Assembly: GCF_001832905.1 (NCBI RefSeq)
Contig: NZ_MKIR01000004.1
Coordinates: 150,970 to 214,969 of the forward strand
Length of the DNA: 64,000 nt
Origin: Floricoccus tropicus
Lineage (GTDB): Bacteria > Bacillota > Bacilli > Lactobacillales > Streptococcaceae
Direction of reading: 5' to 3'
This document shows positions 17,734 to 26,374 of the stretch, in pieces. Position 1 is the first letter of the stretch; every line of letters begins with the position of its first letter. The notes beneath the pieces were generated by a model. That model saw only the letters and a program-made list of their open reading frames with translations, was not told where the DNA came from and did no database searches. A program made the position numbers and the translations under genes.

Positions 17734-17762
17734 AGAATACTTTATTTTATATATAAAGTCAA
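17734..17762 (-). promoter_or_regulatory. Promoter of the leader-RsgA-ABC operon
   Basis: TTGACT (17757-17762), 17-base spacer, TATTCT (17734-17739) on the minus strand. The -35 touches the terminator of the preceding PPase gene, so the operon is insulated from it. Confidence 0.75.
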
Positions 17763-17794
17763 AGAAAAACCAAAACTTCGATTTTGGTTTTCTT
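17763..17794 (-). terminator. Terminator of the PPase-ArsC run
   Basis: Stem AAAACCAAAA with TTTTGGTTTT around a short loop directly after the PPase stop codon, with T-rich flanks. Confidence 0.75.
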
Positions 17795-18121
17795 TTATTC
17801 TATAAGCTCAATTTCTGAATCAAAATATTTCTCCAAAAATTCAACTGCTTGATATATTTCTTGTGCGGAGTAAGTTTGATTAGCTTCTGCGATCACCCAC
17901 TTATCTTCAACATCATCTTTTCGCCTTATAATAGCTACTAGATAGCCTGTAAATTCTTTAAGTGGTTCATCTGATGTCCTTAAAACATAGGCATCTTGCT
18001 CTTCACCATCACCTGCAATTATACCTGCTATATATCCATAATTTATTGGATAAATATTACCAAAGTCATCCTGATATCCAATGGGTCGGTCAATAGTTAC
18101 TTTAAGCAGCAGTCTTTCCAT
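17795..18121 (-). CDS. Small inorganic pyrophosphatase-like protein
   Basis: A 108-residue protein resembling family I inorganic pyrophosphatases in a reduced form: YPINYGYIAGI followed by AGDGEEQDAYVL, which matches the core D-x-x-D-x-Y active-site segment. Full-length enzymes have about 175 residues and further acidic ligands, so hydrolysis of pyrophosphate is plausible but unproven. Similar short forms are widespread in streptococci. GGAGG precedes the ATG. It follows the ArsC-like gene by 17 bases on the same strand. Confidence 0.75.
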   Translation of the reverse strand: MERLLLKVTIDRPIGYQDDFGNIYPINYGYIAGIIAGDGEEQDAYVLRTSDEPLKEFTGYLVAIIRRKDDVEDKWVIAEANQTYSAQEIYQAVEFLEKYFDSEIELIE

Positions 18122-18138
18122 GACTTCCTCCTTAGATT

Positions 18139-18483
18139 TTACAGATTGTACTCACTACGATAGCCAATTTGGACAATTTTTCCATCTTTTAACAGGATTG
18201 GTCGCTTAATAAGCATTCCATCAGTTGAAAGTAAATCTGCAGCTTCTTGGTCTGTCATTTTATCAATCTTGTCTTTTAGTCCAAGTTCACGATATTTTAT
18301 ACCACTTGTATTAAAGAATTTCTTTTTATCAAGACCTGATTCATTAATCCAAGATAAGATTAAATCTGCTTTTGGCGGATTCTCCTTTAGGTCAATACTT
18401 TCATATTTAATTCCAGCATCATCTAGCTGTTTTTTAGCTTTTTTACAAGTTGAACACTTGCTATAACAATAAAATGTATACAT
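18139..18483 (-). CDS. ArsC/Spx-family thiol protein
   Basis: A 114-residue thioredoxin-fold protein with the CSTCKKAKK motif at residues 10-18 (CxxC), the family's IDLKENPP segment and a conserved KRPILL Arg-Pro loop near residue 93. It aligns in design with the YffB/ArsC branch rather than with the Spx regulator, which has a shorter spacing to helix alpha 4 and longer C-terminus. It probably works as a glutathione- or thiol-dependent reductase. GGGGAAA serves as Shine-Dalgarno. First of two genes with the PPase-like one. Confidence 0.8.
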   Translation of the reverse strand: MYTFYCYSKCSTCKKAKKQLDDAGIKYESIDLKENPPKADLILSWINESGLDKKKFFNTSGIKYRELGLKDKIDKMTDQEAADLLSTDGMLIKRPILLKDGKIVQIGYRSEYNL

Positions 18484-18560
18484 ATATTTCCCCTATTTTC
18501 CATTAGTTATTCTCTAATTATATCAAATCAAGTATTTACGTAAAGAAAAATGGTGAGAAT

Positions 18561-19021
18561 AAAAAAACCAGACCGAAATCTGATTTTTATCTTGCTATGC
18601 ATTCGACTTGCTAAGACTCTTTACTCCTTATGTCGTAAAATCATCATCATCTACGCTTTTACTTCGCTGTCCATAAAACTAAACAAATAAATTTGTAAGT
18701 TTTAATGGCTAGGGCGTCGAAGAACCTTTTCCGTACTTCGCTTCGCTACGTTGTCCATGAAACTACCGCAAATAAAATTTACGAGTTTCAATGGCAACCG
18801 TTCATAAAAAAAACCAGACCGAAATCTGATTTTTATCTTGCTTTGCATTCGACTTGCTAAGACTCTTTACTCCTTATGTCGTAAAATCATCTAGGGCGTC
18901 GAAGAACCTTTTCCGTACTTCGCTTCGCTACGTTGTCCATGAAACTAGCGCAAATAAAATTTGCGAGTTTCAATGGCAACCGTTCATAAAAAAACCAGAT
19001 CGAAATCTGATTTTTATCTTA
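18561..19021 (-). repeat. Tandem intergenic repeat: three terminator copies and three variable-stem hairpins
   Basis: The 542-base gap between the ArsC-like gene and rplA has no gene. A unit of about 200-245 bases is repeated: a terminator-like hairpin (minus strand ATCAGA, six-base loop, TCTGGT then T-run) at about 18561, 18805 and 18986; a conserved CTCTTTACTCCTTATGTCG block; a GAAGAACCTTTTCCGTACTT block; and a hairpin with conserved flanks and variable stem at 18671-18708, 18755-18794 and 18937-18976. The terminator copy nearest rplA probably ends the rplK-rplA transcript. Confidence 0.8.
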
Positions 19022-19025
19022 TATC

Positions 19026-19715
19026 TTATAGAGAAGCTGGGTCAACTTTAACGCCAGGTCCCATTGTTGTTGTTAATGTTAAGCTTGTGATATAAGTTCC
19101 TTTTGCAGTTGCAGGTTTTGCAGCAGCAATGATGTTGTTGATTGTTTTGAAGTTTTCAACAAGTTTAGCATCATCAAATGATACTTTACCGATTGGAACA
19201 TGAACAATACCAGCTTTATCAGCACGGTAAGTTACTTTACCAGCTTTAACTTCTTCAACTGCTTTAGTTACGTCCATAGTAACTGTACCAGTTTTAGGGT
19301 TTGGCATAAGGTTACGAGGTCCAAGAACACGTCCTAGACGTCCAACTACAGCCATCATGTCTGGAGTTGCAACTACAACGTCAAAGTCAAGCCATCCACC
19401 ATTAATTTTAGCAACTAATTCGTCGTCACCAACGTAGTCTGCACCAGCAGCTTCAGCTTCTTTAGCTTTTTCACCTTTAGCGAAAACTAAAACTTTTTGA
19501 GTTTTACCAGTTCCGTTTGGAAGCACTACAGCTCCACGGATTTGTTGGTCAGCTTTTTTAACATCGATATTTAAGTTGTAAGCAACTTCTACAGTTGCAT
19601 CAAATTTTGCAAAGTTAGTTTCTTTTGCAAGAGCTACAGCTTCTTCAGCGCTGTAAACTTTTGTGCTGTCTACTTTTTCAATAGCAGCAGTCATTTGTTT
19701 GCTTTTTTTAGCCAT
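19026..19715 (-). CDS. rplA: 50S ribosomal protein L1
   Basis: L1 of 229 residues, the L1-stalk protein of the large subunit and a translational repressor of its own operon in many bacteria. Conserved segments are [32 protein letters not shown] and [16 protein letters not shown]. Start ATG (MAKKSKQM) has AAAGGAG upstream. It follows rplK by 145 bases, a gap that holds a candidate L1-binding hairpin. Transcription probably ends at the repeated terminator hairpins just downstream. Confidence 0.97.
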   Translation of the reverse strand: MAKKSKQMTAAIEKVDSTKVYSAEEAVALAKETNFAKFDATVEVAYNLNIDVKKADQQIRGAVVLPNGTGKTQKVLVFAKGEKAKEAEAAGADYVGDDELVAKINGGWLDFDVVVATPDMMAVVGRLGRVLGPRNLMPNPKTGTVTMDVTKAVEEVKAGKVTYRADKAGIVHVPIGKVSFDDAKLVENFKTINNIIAAAKPATAKGTYITSLTLTTTMGPGVKVDPASL

Positions 19716-19784
19716 TTTTATTTTCTCCTTTGTGGTATTTACGGGTCTTGTATATACTCAGATTTTATCTAAAAATATACTTAT

Positions 19785-19806
19785 CCTCCCACCCGAACTT
19801 CGTGGG
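19785..19806 (-). promoter_or_regulatory. Candidate L1-binding element between rplK and rplA
   Basis: Minus-strand stem CCCAC...GTGGG followed by AGG. The GTGGGAGG core repeats in the rplK leader and resembles the GGUGGGAGGC segment of the L1 site on 23S rRNA. Suggested role: feedback control by L1. Confidence 0.45.
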
Positions 19807-19860
19807 AATTGTAATCTGAAAACTTTTAAATTACCAATTGATAATTTAATAAACTTTCTC

Positions 19861-20286
19861 TTAGTCTTCTACAACGAAGCCCATTGAACGTGCAGTACCT
19901 TCGATCATGCGCATAGCTGATTCAATGTCACTAGCGTTTAAGTCAGGCATTTTAGTTTCAGCAATTTCTTGAACTTGTGCACGAGTTACAGTTGCAACTT
20001 TTTTCTTGTTAGGTTCACCAGAACCTTTTTCAACACCTGCAGCTTTTTTCAAAAGAACAGCAGCTGGTGGAGTTTTAGTAATGAATGTAAATGATTTATC
20101 TTCATAAACACTGATTACAACTGGGATGATCATACCAGCTTGGTCAGCTGTACGAGCGTTGAATTCTTTAGTGAATCCCATGATGTTGATCCCTGCTTGA
20201 CCTAATGCTGGTCCAACTGGTGGAGCTGGTGTTGCTTTACCGGCAGGAATTTGTAATTTTACAAGTTTTTCTACTTTTTTAGCCAC
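19861..20286 (-). CDS. rplK: 50S ribosomal protein L11
   Basis: L11 of 141 residues, part of the GTPase-associated centre. The proline-rich N-terminus ([25 protein letters not shown]) and C-terminal rRNA-binding domain ([19 protein letters not shown]...[12 protein letters not shown]) are intact. The start is GTG with AGGAGG nine bases upstream. A clear TTGACT/TATAAT promoter and a folded leader precede it, and rplA follows in the same transcript. Confidence 0.97.
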   Translation of the reverse strand: MAKKVEKLVKLQIPAGKATPAPPVGPALGQAGINIMGFTKEFNARTADQAGMIIPVVISVYEDKSFTFITKTPPAAVLLKKAAGVEKGSGEPNKKKVATVTRAQVQEIAETKMPDLNASDIESAMRMIEGTARSMGFVVED

Positions 20287-20339
20287 GATAATTTCCTCCT
20301 ATTTTATATGACGCTTAAGACCAATGTCCTAACACGTTC

Positions 20340-20433
20340 ATCGTGATGTGGTTTAATGGCGGACGAACCACCTCCCACGCGAGTGTGATTAAACACACCT
20401 AAATATTATAACAAGTAACATCACTTAAGTCAA
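20340..20433 (-). promoter_or_regulatory. rplK promoter and folded leader with L1-like site
   Basis: TTGACT (20428-20433), 17-base spacer, TATAAT (20405-20410). The leader then forms a GTGTG/CACAC hairpin and a larger stem-loop starting CGTGGGAGG and closing at CACG, with an inner GTGGTT/AACCAC stem. GTGGGAGG (20371-20378) matches the element before rplA and part of the 23S rRNA L1 site. Confidence 0.65.
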
Positions 20434-20491
20434 TACAAATGATATAATAAATTAAAATATATTTTTCAGCTAAAGGCAGGTGACATTTTTT

Positions 20492-21052
20492 ATGAAAGAA
20501 AGTCAATTTATACAGATATTGCAATCTAACCCTGATTTTATGGAACTACTTGCTATTGTCGATAATTTAAAACTTAAAGATTCCTGGATTTGTGCAGGAA
20601 CTATTCGTAACCTCATGTGGAACTATTTATCAGGTAGAAATTCGCTTGATAAAAATACAGATATTGATGTAATTTTCTACGATAAATCAATTCCCTATGA
20701 AAAAAACTTTCTCATACAAGAAAAGTTAAAAGCTTCATATCCCCATTATGAATGGGAAGTCAAAAATCAAGTTTATATGCACTCTCATAATTTGAACACC
20801 TCTCCTTACTTAAATTCTAGAGATGCAGTTTCTAAATTTCCTGAAAAATGTACTGCTATTGCTTGTCGTATAAATTCTCAAGATATGGAAATTGAACTTT
20901 TTGCACCATATGGAGTTTCCGATATCGTAGATTTTATTATTGCACCAACTCCTCATTTTGCATCTAATGAGGAACGAATGCTGATTTTCAAGGAAAGAAT
21001 GCAGAAAAAAACTTGGACAACTGAATGGCCCAAGCTTAGGTATTTATTTTAG
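20492..21052 (+). CDS. Nucleotidyltransferase family protein (DUF925)
   Basis: A 186-residue protein resembling the DUF925 nucleotidyltransferases. GTIRNLMWNYLSG (about residue 34) and the Asp pair in NTDIDVIFYD (about 54) fit the polymerase-beta nucleotidyltransferase pattern; EIELFAPYGVSDIVDFII follows. Function unknown in all species I recall. A GTG-started frame begins at 20480, but the ATG at 20492 is better placed relative to AGGTGA. An extended -10 (TGATATAAT, at about 20440-20448) lies divergent to the rplK promoter. Its last 17 bases overlap the end of the convergent membrane-protein gene. Confidence 0.75.
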   Translation: MKESQFIQILQSNPDFMELLAIVDNLKLKDSWICAGTIRNLMWNYLSGRNSLDKNTDIDVIFYDKSIPYEKNFLIQEKLKASYPHYEWEVKNQVYMHSHNLNTSPYLNSRDAVSKFPEKCTAIACRINSQDMEIELFAPYGVSDIVDFIIAPTPHFASNEERMLIFKERMQKKTWTTEWPKLRYLF

Positions 21053-21413
21053 TAGAGTTATGCATTTTATTATATAGAAATCCTATTATTAGCGCTAAAA
21101 TCATGAGCACAACAACTATGAAAATATACATATAAATATTGAATGATAAACAATGTATTGAGAAAAACTGCATTATTTGAACTAAGATGTAATTGACAAT
21201 TATTGTACCAAGAAATGTCTTCCACATTGATAAATTTGTTTCACGTAATATGTTTAAAGATAAAATTGTAACAATTATAACTATCCCGTCGGTGTATAGA
21301 TTTACAACATCTTGACGTTTTACAACTATCTGATCAATTCCCATAATGATAAGGATTAATAGTGTTATTTCAATATTCGATTTAATCGTTTTAAAAAACA
21401 TTTCCTTTGTCAT
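21036..21413 (-). CDS. Small hypothetical membrane protein
   Basis: A 125-residue protein with four predicted membrane segments (about 14-30, 40-56, 62-80, 92-115) and a short polar C-terminus. I do not recognise a family. The start has AAGGAG at a proper distance, which supports translation. It converges on and overlaps by 17 bases the nucleotidyltransferase gene. No functional inference is possible from its neighbours. Confidence 0.6.
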   Translation of the reverse strand: MTKEMFFKTIKSNIEITLLILIIMGIDQIVVKRQDVVNLYTDGIVIIVTILSLNILRETNLSMWKTFLGTIIVNYILVQIMQFFSIHCLSFNIYMYIFIVVVLMILALIIGFLYNKMHNSTKINT

Positions 21414-21573
21414 TATTTCGCTCCTTACAATATTTTTCTAAGTATAATATATCATTTTAAGAATTTCATTATTATTAAATTTAGTAAGTTAATGATAACT
21501 TTTATCACAAAAATATGTTAAAATTATTACACAATATTTTAAAGCATTTGCAAAAAAATAAAAGGAGAACAAT

Positions 21574-22155
21574 ATGAGTCTATTCGTCATAATCGGTGCA
21601 CAAGCTGTAGGAAAAATGTCTGTTGGTAGAACTCTTGAAGAAAATATCAATGGAAAACTTCTCTATAATCATCAAACCATTGATTTATTTGCTAATTATC
21701 TCAATTATACAGAAGATGCATTTAGACTTTCAGATTTAACAAGAAAAGAATTATTTCAGTCTTTTGTCAAAAATCCTGAAACTAATGCTACTGATTCATT
21801 AATCTTTACTGTTGTTATAAATTTTGGTTGTCAAGATGATATTAATTTCTTACATGATATCTCAAACATCTTTACAGATGCAGGTCAAAAAGTATATTTA
21901 ATTGAACTTGTAACAGATGTTGAAACTAGATTAAGTCGTAATGTTCATGAAGAACGATTGAATGCAAAACCCTCTAAGCGAAATCTTGAATTTTCACGTA
22001 ATGAAATTATCGAAACAAATAATAATCTTCAACTTGTAAGTACAGACGGACAGGTTGAAAAAGAATTCCCTACTGTTAATTATATAAAAATTGATAACAC
22101 CGACTTATCTCAAAAACAGGTGGTTGATAAAATTATCAAAACTTTTAAATTATGA
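21574..22155 (+). CDS. P-loop kinase-like protein
   Basis: A 193-residue protein with an N-terminal Walker A loop GAQAVGKMSVG (residues 8-18) and a kinase-like layout: a lid segment with ETRLSRNVHEERL near residue 125 and a NLEFSRNEII helix. This fits small AAA/shikimate-kinase-like P-loop proteins of unknown substrate common in Firmicutes. AAAGGAG precedes the ATG. It is monocistronic with a strong terminator shared with convergent rbfA. Confidence 0.7.
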   Translation: MSLFVIIGAQAVGKMSVGRTLEENINGKLLYNHQTIDLFANYLNYTEDAFRLSDLTRKELFQSFVKNPETNATDSLIFTVVINFGCQDDINFLHDISNIFTDAGQKVYLIELVTDVETRLSRNVHEERLNAKPSKRNLEFSRNEIIETNNNLQLVSTDGQVEKEFPTVNYIKIDNTDLSQKQVVDKIIKTFKL

Positions 22156-22159
22156 TATA

Positions 22160-22200
22160 AGAAAAGCGAATTGGCTATATTCCAATTCGCTTTCTTTTTA
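22160..22200. terminator. Bidirectional terminator between kinase-like gene and rbfA
   Basis: Stem AAAGCGAATTGG with CCAATTCGCTTT around a seven-base loop, with A-run before and T-run after. It ends both the plus-strand gene and the long rimP-rbfA operon. Confidence 0.9.
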
Positions 22201-22545
22201 ATTTTTATTTAAATTTCTTAAAAGTTCATCAATCTTATTTCCATATTCAACTGATTCATCTTTAACGAAAATAAGTTCTGGAACTTTATAAAGGCTCATA
22301 CGTTTTGCAAGTTCACTACGAATAACTCCATTAGCTTTTTTAAATGCTTTTTGAGCTTTTTCGTTATCGCTTGCCAAATCACTAAGAAGACTATAGTAGA
22401 TTGAAGCTTGACTTAAATCTCCAGTAACCTTAACATCAGTGATATTTACGTCTTCTAATCGTGGATCACGGATTTTATTATGTAAAATATCATTTATTTC
22501 ACGTTTAATTTCTGTTGAAACACGATCTGAACGAAAGTTTGCCAT
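22198..22545 (-). CDS. rbfA: Ribosome-binding factor A
   Basis: 30S maturation factor of 115 residues with a KH-like fold; it binds the 16S 5' end during late assembly and cold adaptation. Conserved N-terminal R-x-x-R-V-S-x-x-I and RDPRL segment, and [26 protein letters not shown] near the C-terminus. It is the last gene of the rimP-nusA-rnpM-ylxQ-infB-rbfA operon but is separated from infB by 700 bases of repeats, which is unusual for this operon. Confidence 0.95.
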   Translation of the reverse strand: MANFRSDRVSTEIKREINDILHNKIRDPRLEDVNITDVKVTGDLSQASIYYSLLSDLASDNEKAQKAFKKANGVIRSELAKRMSLYKVPELIFVKDESVEYGNKIDELLRNLNKN

Positions 22546-22599
22546 AGAAATTCCTCCTTTATTTGATAATTAAATTTTTTTTATATCTGATTCTTAATT

Positions 22600-23233
22600 T
22601 CATTGAATTAAAGTAAGTCTACTATAAAACTTAAGCAACTAAAGTTGCTAGTTTTAATCGCTAGTAACTTCAATGGACCAGATTCACTATCTTCAAGAGT
22701 TTCACTCTTTTCGCTGTCGATAGAACTATGTCAAATAAAATTTGACAGTCCTAATCGCAATCTCTTTACTCCTTATTCAGTCGTAAAATCAATACTACAC
22801 TTCGTTTCGATGTCGATTATACTGTAGCGAGCAAAGCTCACTAGTATAAGTCGCAAGTGATCTGGAGAACCTTTTTGGGTATCTTCATTTCATTACGCTG
22901 TCCATGAAACTTACAAGAGTAAACTCTTGAGTTTCAATGGCAACTGTTCATCATCTTTTCAAGATGACTCCTACTTACGTTAACTTCGTTATCTTCGATG
23001 TCGATAAAACCTAAGCAACTAAAGTTGCTAGTTTTAATCGCTAGTAACTTCAATGGACCAGATTCACTATCTTCAAGAGTTTCACTCTTTTCGCTATCGA
23101 TAGAACTATGTCAAATAAAATTTGACAGTCCTAATCGCAATCTCTTTACTCCTTATTCAGTCGTAAAATCAATAAGTGATCTGGAGAACCTTTTCCGTAA
23201 CTGTTCATCATCTTTTCAAGATGATTCCTTAGT
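22600..23233. repeat. Repeat-dense spacer between infB and rbfA, with a 170-bp direct duplication
   Basis: No gene is supported here. A segment of 170 bases is duplicated at 22625-22794 and 23005-23174 with only two differences that I can see. Six hairpins with conserved flanks and different stems occur at 22624-22660, 22718-22757, 22814-22853, 22902-22940, 23002-23040 and 23098-23137. Shared blocks include CTCTTTACTCCTTA, GGAGAACCTTTT and CTGTTCATCATCTTTTC, also found in the 18.6 kb repeat. All copies lie inside the infB-rbfA transcription unit. Confidence 0.85.
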
Positions 23234-23245
23234 AACTTCAATGGT

Positions 23246-25696
23246 TTAGCGTTTGATTTCTACCATTTCATAGATTTCGAATGTATCGTCAATTTGAACA
23301 TCATTGAAGTTTTCAAGCATCATTCCACCTTCGTTACCGTTTTTAACTTCTTTAACGTCATCTTTAAGGTGTTTAAGGCTAGCAATTGCTCCATCATGAA
23401 TTACTACTCCTGAACGAATTACACGGACGCTCGCATCACGTTTAACTGTTCCAGATGTAACTAAGAAACCAGCAATAGTTCCAACTTTAGAAACAACGAA
23501 TGTATCACGAACAACTGCTTCTCCGATAACTTTTTCTTCGAATTCAGGATCAAGAAGTCCCTTCATAGCTGTTTCAACTTCTTCAATAACTTTATAGATA
23601 ATGCTATGTAGACGAATCTCAACGTCATCTTGTTCAGCTTGAACACGAGCAAGTGGTGTAGGACGAACATTAAATCCGATAATAATAGCGTTAGATGCTT
23701 CGGCTAAACTTACATCTGATTCACTAATTGCACCAACTGCTGAATGAACGATATCAACTTTCACACCTTCAACATCAATCTTTTGAAGACTTGCTGCTAA
23801 AGCTTCGGCACTACCTTGTACGTCTGCCTTAATAATTACATTAACAGACTTAACTTCTCCCTCTTTAAGAGTATCAAATAGGTTCTCAAGACTTACACGA
23901 TTTGTACTTTGACGTTGGAGTAATTGAGCACGTTTAGCACGTTCTTCACCAATAGCACGCGCTGATTTTTCATCATCGAATACTGCGAAGTGATCACCTG
24001 CTTGAGGTACATCATTAAGTCCAGTAATTTCAACTGGTGAGCTTGGACCAGCAGATTTTTCACGACGACCAAGGTCATTAACCATTGCACGAACACGTCC
24101 GAATGTATTACCAACAACGATTGGATCTTGTTGATGCAGTGTTCCTTGTTGAACAAGTAATGTAGCAATCGCTCCTTTACCTTTATCAAGTCGAGCTTCT
24201 ACAACTGTACCAATTGCTTTGACAGTAGGGTCTGCTTTAAGCTCTAACATTTCAGCAACTAGAAGGACTGTTTCTAATAACTCATCAATATTTTTATCAA
24301 ATTTTGCTGAGATTTGTACAAATTCAGAATCACCACCCCAAGAAGTGCTCATAACATTATGTTCAGCAAGTTCTTGAATAACACGTTCAGGATTTGCTCC
24401 TGGTTTATCAATCTTGTTGATAGCAACAATAATTGGAACTCCTGCTGCTTTAGAGTGATTGATTGCTTCAATTGTTTGAGGCATAACTCCATCATCAGCC
24501 GCTACTACAAGAATAGTAATATCAGTTACACTGGCACCACGTGCACGCATGCTTGTGAATGCTTCATGTCCTGGTGTATCTAAGAAAGTAATTTTCTTAC
24601 CTTCAGTTGTAATTTGGTAGGCACCAATATGTTGAGTGATACCACCTGCTTCACCACTAGTAACACGTGAATTACGTAGAGTATCAAGCAAAGTAGTTTT
24701 ACCGTGGTCAACGTGTCCCATGATAGTAACAACTGGTGGACGTTCTACTAATTCATCTTCATTTAGATAATCATCTTCAATAAAAAGACGTTCAATGTCA
24801 GCTGAATCCACTTCAACCTTCTTCTCAGGAGTAATTCCGTAATCCATAAGAAGTAATTCAATAGTTTCAGAATCAAGTGATTGGTTTTGAGTTGCCATGA
24901 TACCCATCATGAAAAGTTTTTTAACAATTTCAGCTGGCTCGCGTTTAATTTTCTTAGCGATATCAGCAATTGTCATACCATCAGAGTAAACTAATGATTC
25001 TGGAAGTTCATGAAATTTACGTTGTGGAACTGCTGGTGCAGCATTTTGATTATTACGTTTTCCTTTTTTCTTAGAGTTCCAGTTACTGTTACGGGCATTA
25101 CGCACTTGATTACGTCCGTTATTGTTATTATTATTTCTATTGTTGTTATTGTTACGGTTTTGACCTTGATTTTGGTTTCCACCAGCATTATTATTTCTAG
25201 CTTGAGAATTATTTCCGTTACCTTGTTGTCTATTTTGGTTATTATTAGGCTTTTGGTTATTACGGTTATTATTATTCTTGTTGCTATTATTGGCTGGTTT
25301 TTGACCTTGGCTACCTTGGTTATTTACTTGTTTATTTTGGTTACTTGCTTGTTTCTTCTGTGGCTTATTATTCAAATTTTGTTTACTATTTTTCCCTTGT
25401 TGAGCTTGGACAGGACGATTATTAGAACGGTTGTTCTCTTGTTTTGGTGCTGCCTTTTTTGGTTGATTGTTATCTGCTTGTTTAGGTGACTGATTATTAG
25501 TTACCTTTTTTGGAGCAGGTTTTGCTTGATTATTAGAAGATTTAAAACTTGCAAGAAGTTTCTTTTCTTGCTCGCCATCCACACTACTTGAATGTGTTTT
25601 AACATCAAATCCTAATTTTTGAGCATGTTCAATCAATTCTTTATTCTTCAATCCACTTTCGCGGGCAATTTCATTTATACGCTTTTTATTAGACAA
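23246..25696 (-). CDS. infB: Translation initiation factor IF-2 (TTG start)
   Basis: GTPase that brings initiator tRNA to the 30S subunit. The 816-residue chain has an IF2_N motif at the start ([21 protein letters not shown]), a low-complexity linker very rich in Asn, Gln and Lys (about 50-225), a second IF2_N motif ([15 protein letters not shown]), the G domain ([24 protein letters not shown]), then domains II, III and IV ending [21 protein letters not shown]. The start codon is TTG with AGGAGG seven bases upstream. It lies 60 bases after ylxQ in the rimP operon. Confidence 0.96.
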   Translation of the reverse strand: MSNKKRINEIARESGLKNKELIEHAQKLGFDVKTHSSSVDGEQEKKLLASFKSSNNQAKPAPKKVTNNQSPKQADNNQPKKAAPKQENNRSNNRPVQAQQGKNSKQNLNNKPQKKQASNQNKQVNNQGSQGQKPANNSNKNNNNRNNQKPNNNQNRQQGNGNNSQARNNNAGGNQNQGQNRNNNNNRNNNNNNGRNQVRNARNSNWNSKKKGKRNNQNAAPAVPQRKFHELPESLVYSDGMTIADIAKKIKREPAEIVKKLFMMGIMATQNQSLDSETIELLLMDYGITPEKKVEVDSADIERLFIEDDYLNEDELVERPPVVTIMGHVDHGKTTLLDTLRNSRVTSGEAGGITQHIGAYQITTEGKKITFLDTPGHEAFTSMRARGASVTDITILVVAADDGVMPQTIEAINHSKAAGVPIIVAINKIDKPGANPERVIQELAEHNVMSTSWGGDSEFVQISAKFDKNIDELLETVLLVAEMLELKADPTVKAIGTVVEARLDKGKGAIATLLVQQGTLHQQDPIVVGNTFGRVRAMVNDLGRREKSAGPSSPVEITGLNDVPQAGDHFAVFDDEKSARAIGEERAKRAQLLQRQSTNRVSLENLFDTLKEGEVKSVNVIIKADVQGSAEALAASLQKIDVEGVKVDIVHSAVGAISESDVSLAEASNAIIIGFNVRPTPLARVQAEQDDVEIRLHSIIYKVIEEVETAMKGLLDPEFEEKVIGEAVVRDTFVVSKVGTIAGFLVTSGTVKRDASVRVIRSGVVIHDGAIASLKHLKDDVKEVKNGNEGGMMLENFNDVQIDDTFEIYEMVEIKR

Positions 25697-25758
25697 AATA
25701 TGTCCTCCTAACTGTCTGATGACAAGGAGTATATCACTGGCTCATCATCTATATTATC

Positions 25759-26058
25759 CTATTTCGACATAAGTTCTCCCATCTTCTTAGCAAATCCTTT
25801 TTCAGTAACGGCGATCACCTTACGTGGTTCACCAATTGCATTACTAAGTTCGTAAGAGCTAAAGATATCTGTCATTCTTATCTTGTAATAGTCTGTTTTA
25901 TCTGCAATTTTTTTGATTAAATTTTCTGAAGCATCATTTGCGACAAAAACTAATTTAGCTTTACCGTTTTGAATGCTTTTGACTACTAATTCCTCACCTG
26001 TGGTAAGTTTACCAGCTCTTTTGGCAAGGCCTAATAGATTTAATACTTTTTCTTCCAT
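25759..26058 (-). CDS. ylxQ: YlxQ-type L7Ae-family RNA-binding protein
   Basis: A 99-residue L7Ae/L30e-fold protein that binds kink-turn RNA in relatives. LGLAKRAGKLTTGEELVVKSIQNGKAKLVFVANDAS is the family core. It sits two bases after rnpM and before infB, the standard position of ylxQ in Firmicutes. Confidence 0.9.
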   Translation of the reverse strand: MEEKVLNLLGLAKRAGKLTTGEELVVKSIQNGKAKLVFVANDASENLIKKIADKTDYYKIRMTDIFSSYELSNAIGEPRKVIAVTEKGFAKKMGELMSK

Positions 26059-26060
26059 TT

Positions 26061-26354
26061 TTATTCGAGTCCTAAGTCACGACGAGCTACTCGATGATTT
26101 ACATATTCGATTAACTCATCATAAAAATCATCTGAGATACTTGTTTGAAAAGTACGATCAAATACTTTTTTCTTTTTGGCTAGAGCTGCCTCTTCATTTG
26201 TTAAGGCCAAGTAAGCTCCTCGTCCATGGGCTTTACCAGTTGGATCAATTGAAACATTTCCTTCTTTATCAAAGGCGATTCTTAATAAATCTTTTTTGGG
26301 AAACTGTTCATTTGAAACAACTGATTTTCTCATTGGTGTCTTACGTGTCTTCAT
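26061..26354 (-). CDS. rnpM: RNase P modulator RnpM (YlxR)
   Basis: A 97-residue YlxR-family protein with TRKTPMRKSVVSNEQFPKKDLLRI and the GRGAYLAL motif. The Bacillus homologue binds the RNase P RNA and lowers its activity. It lies between nusA and ylxQ, 20 bases after nusA. YlxR proteins normally open with a C-V-x-C pair; here those cysteines are replaced (PMRKSVV), a known variant. Confidence 0.88.
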   Translation of the reverse strand: MKTRKTPMRKSVVSNEQFPKKDLLRIAFDKEGNVSIDPTGKAHGRGAYLALTNEEAALAKKKKVFDRTFQTSISDDFYDELIEYVNHRVARRDLGLE

Positions 26355-26374
26355 TAAAGGCTCCTTATTCTGGA

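Noticed and set aside
22600..23233. Regular repeats considered as a CRISPR array
   Set aside because: Repeat units are of unequal length, partly near-identical over 170 bases, hairpins vary in the stem instead of having unique spacers, and no cas gene is present.
22645..23249. Two near-identical 60-80 residue frames on the plus strand
   Set aside because: They arise because the 170-bp repeat is duplicated; they have no proper Shine-Dalgarno and run through the hairpins.
25010..25489. 159-codon plus-strand frame opposite infB
   Set aside because: It is the mirror of the Asn/Gln-rich linker; composition is hydrophobic by complement of AAT/CAA codons, with no start signals.
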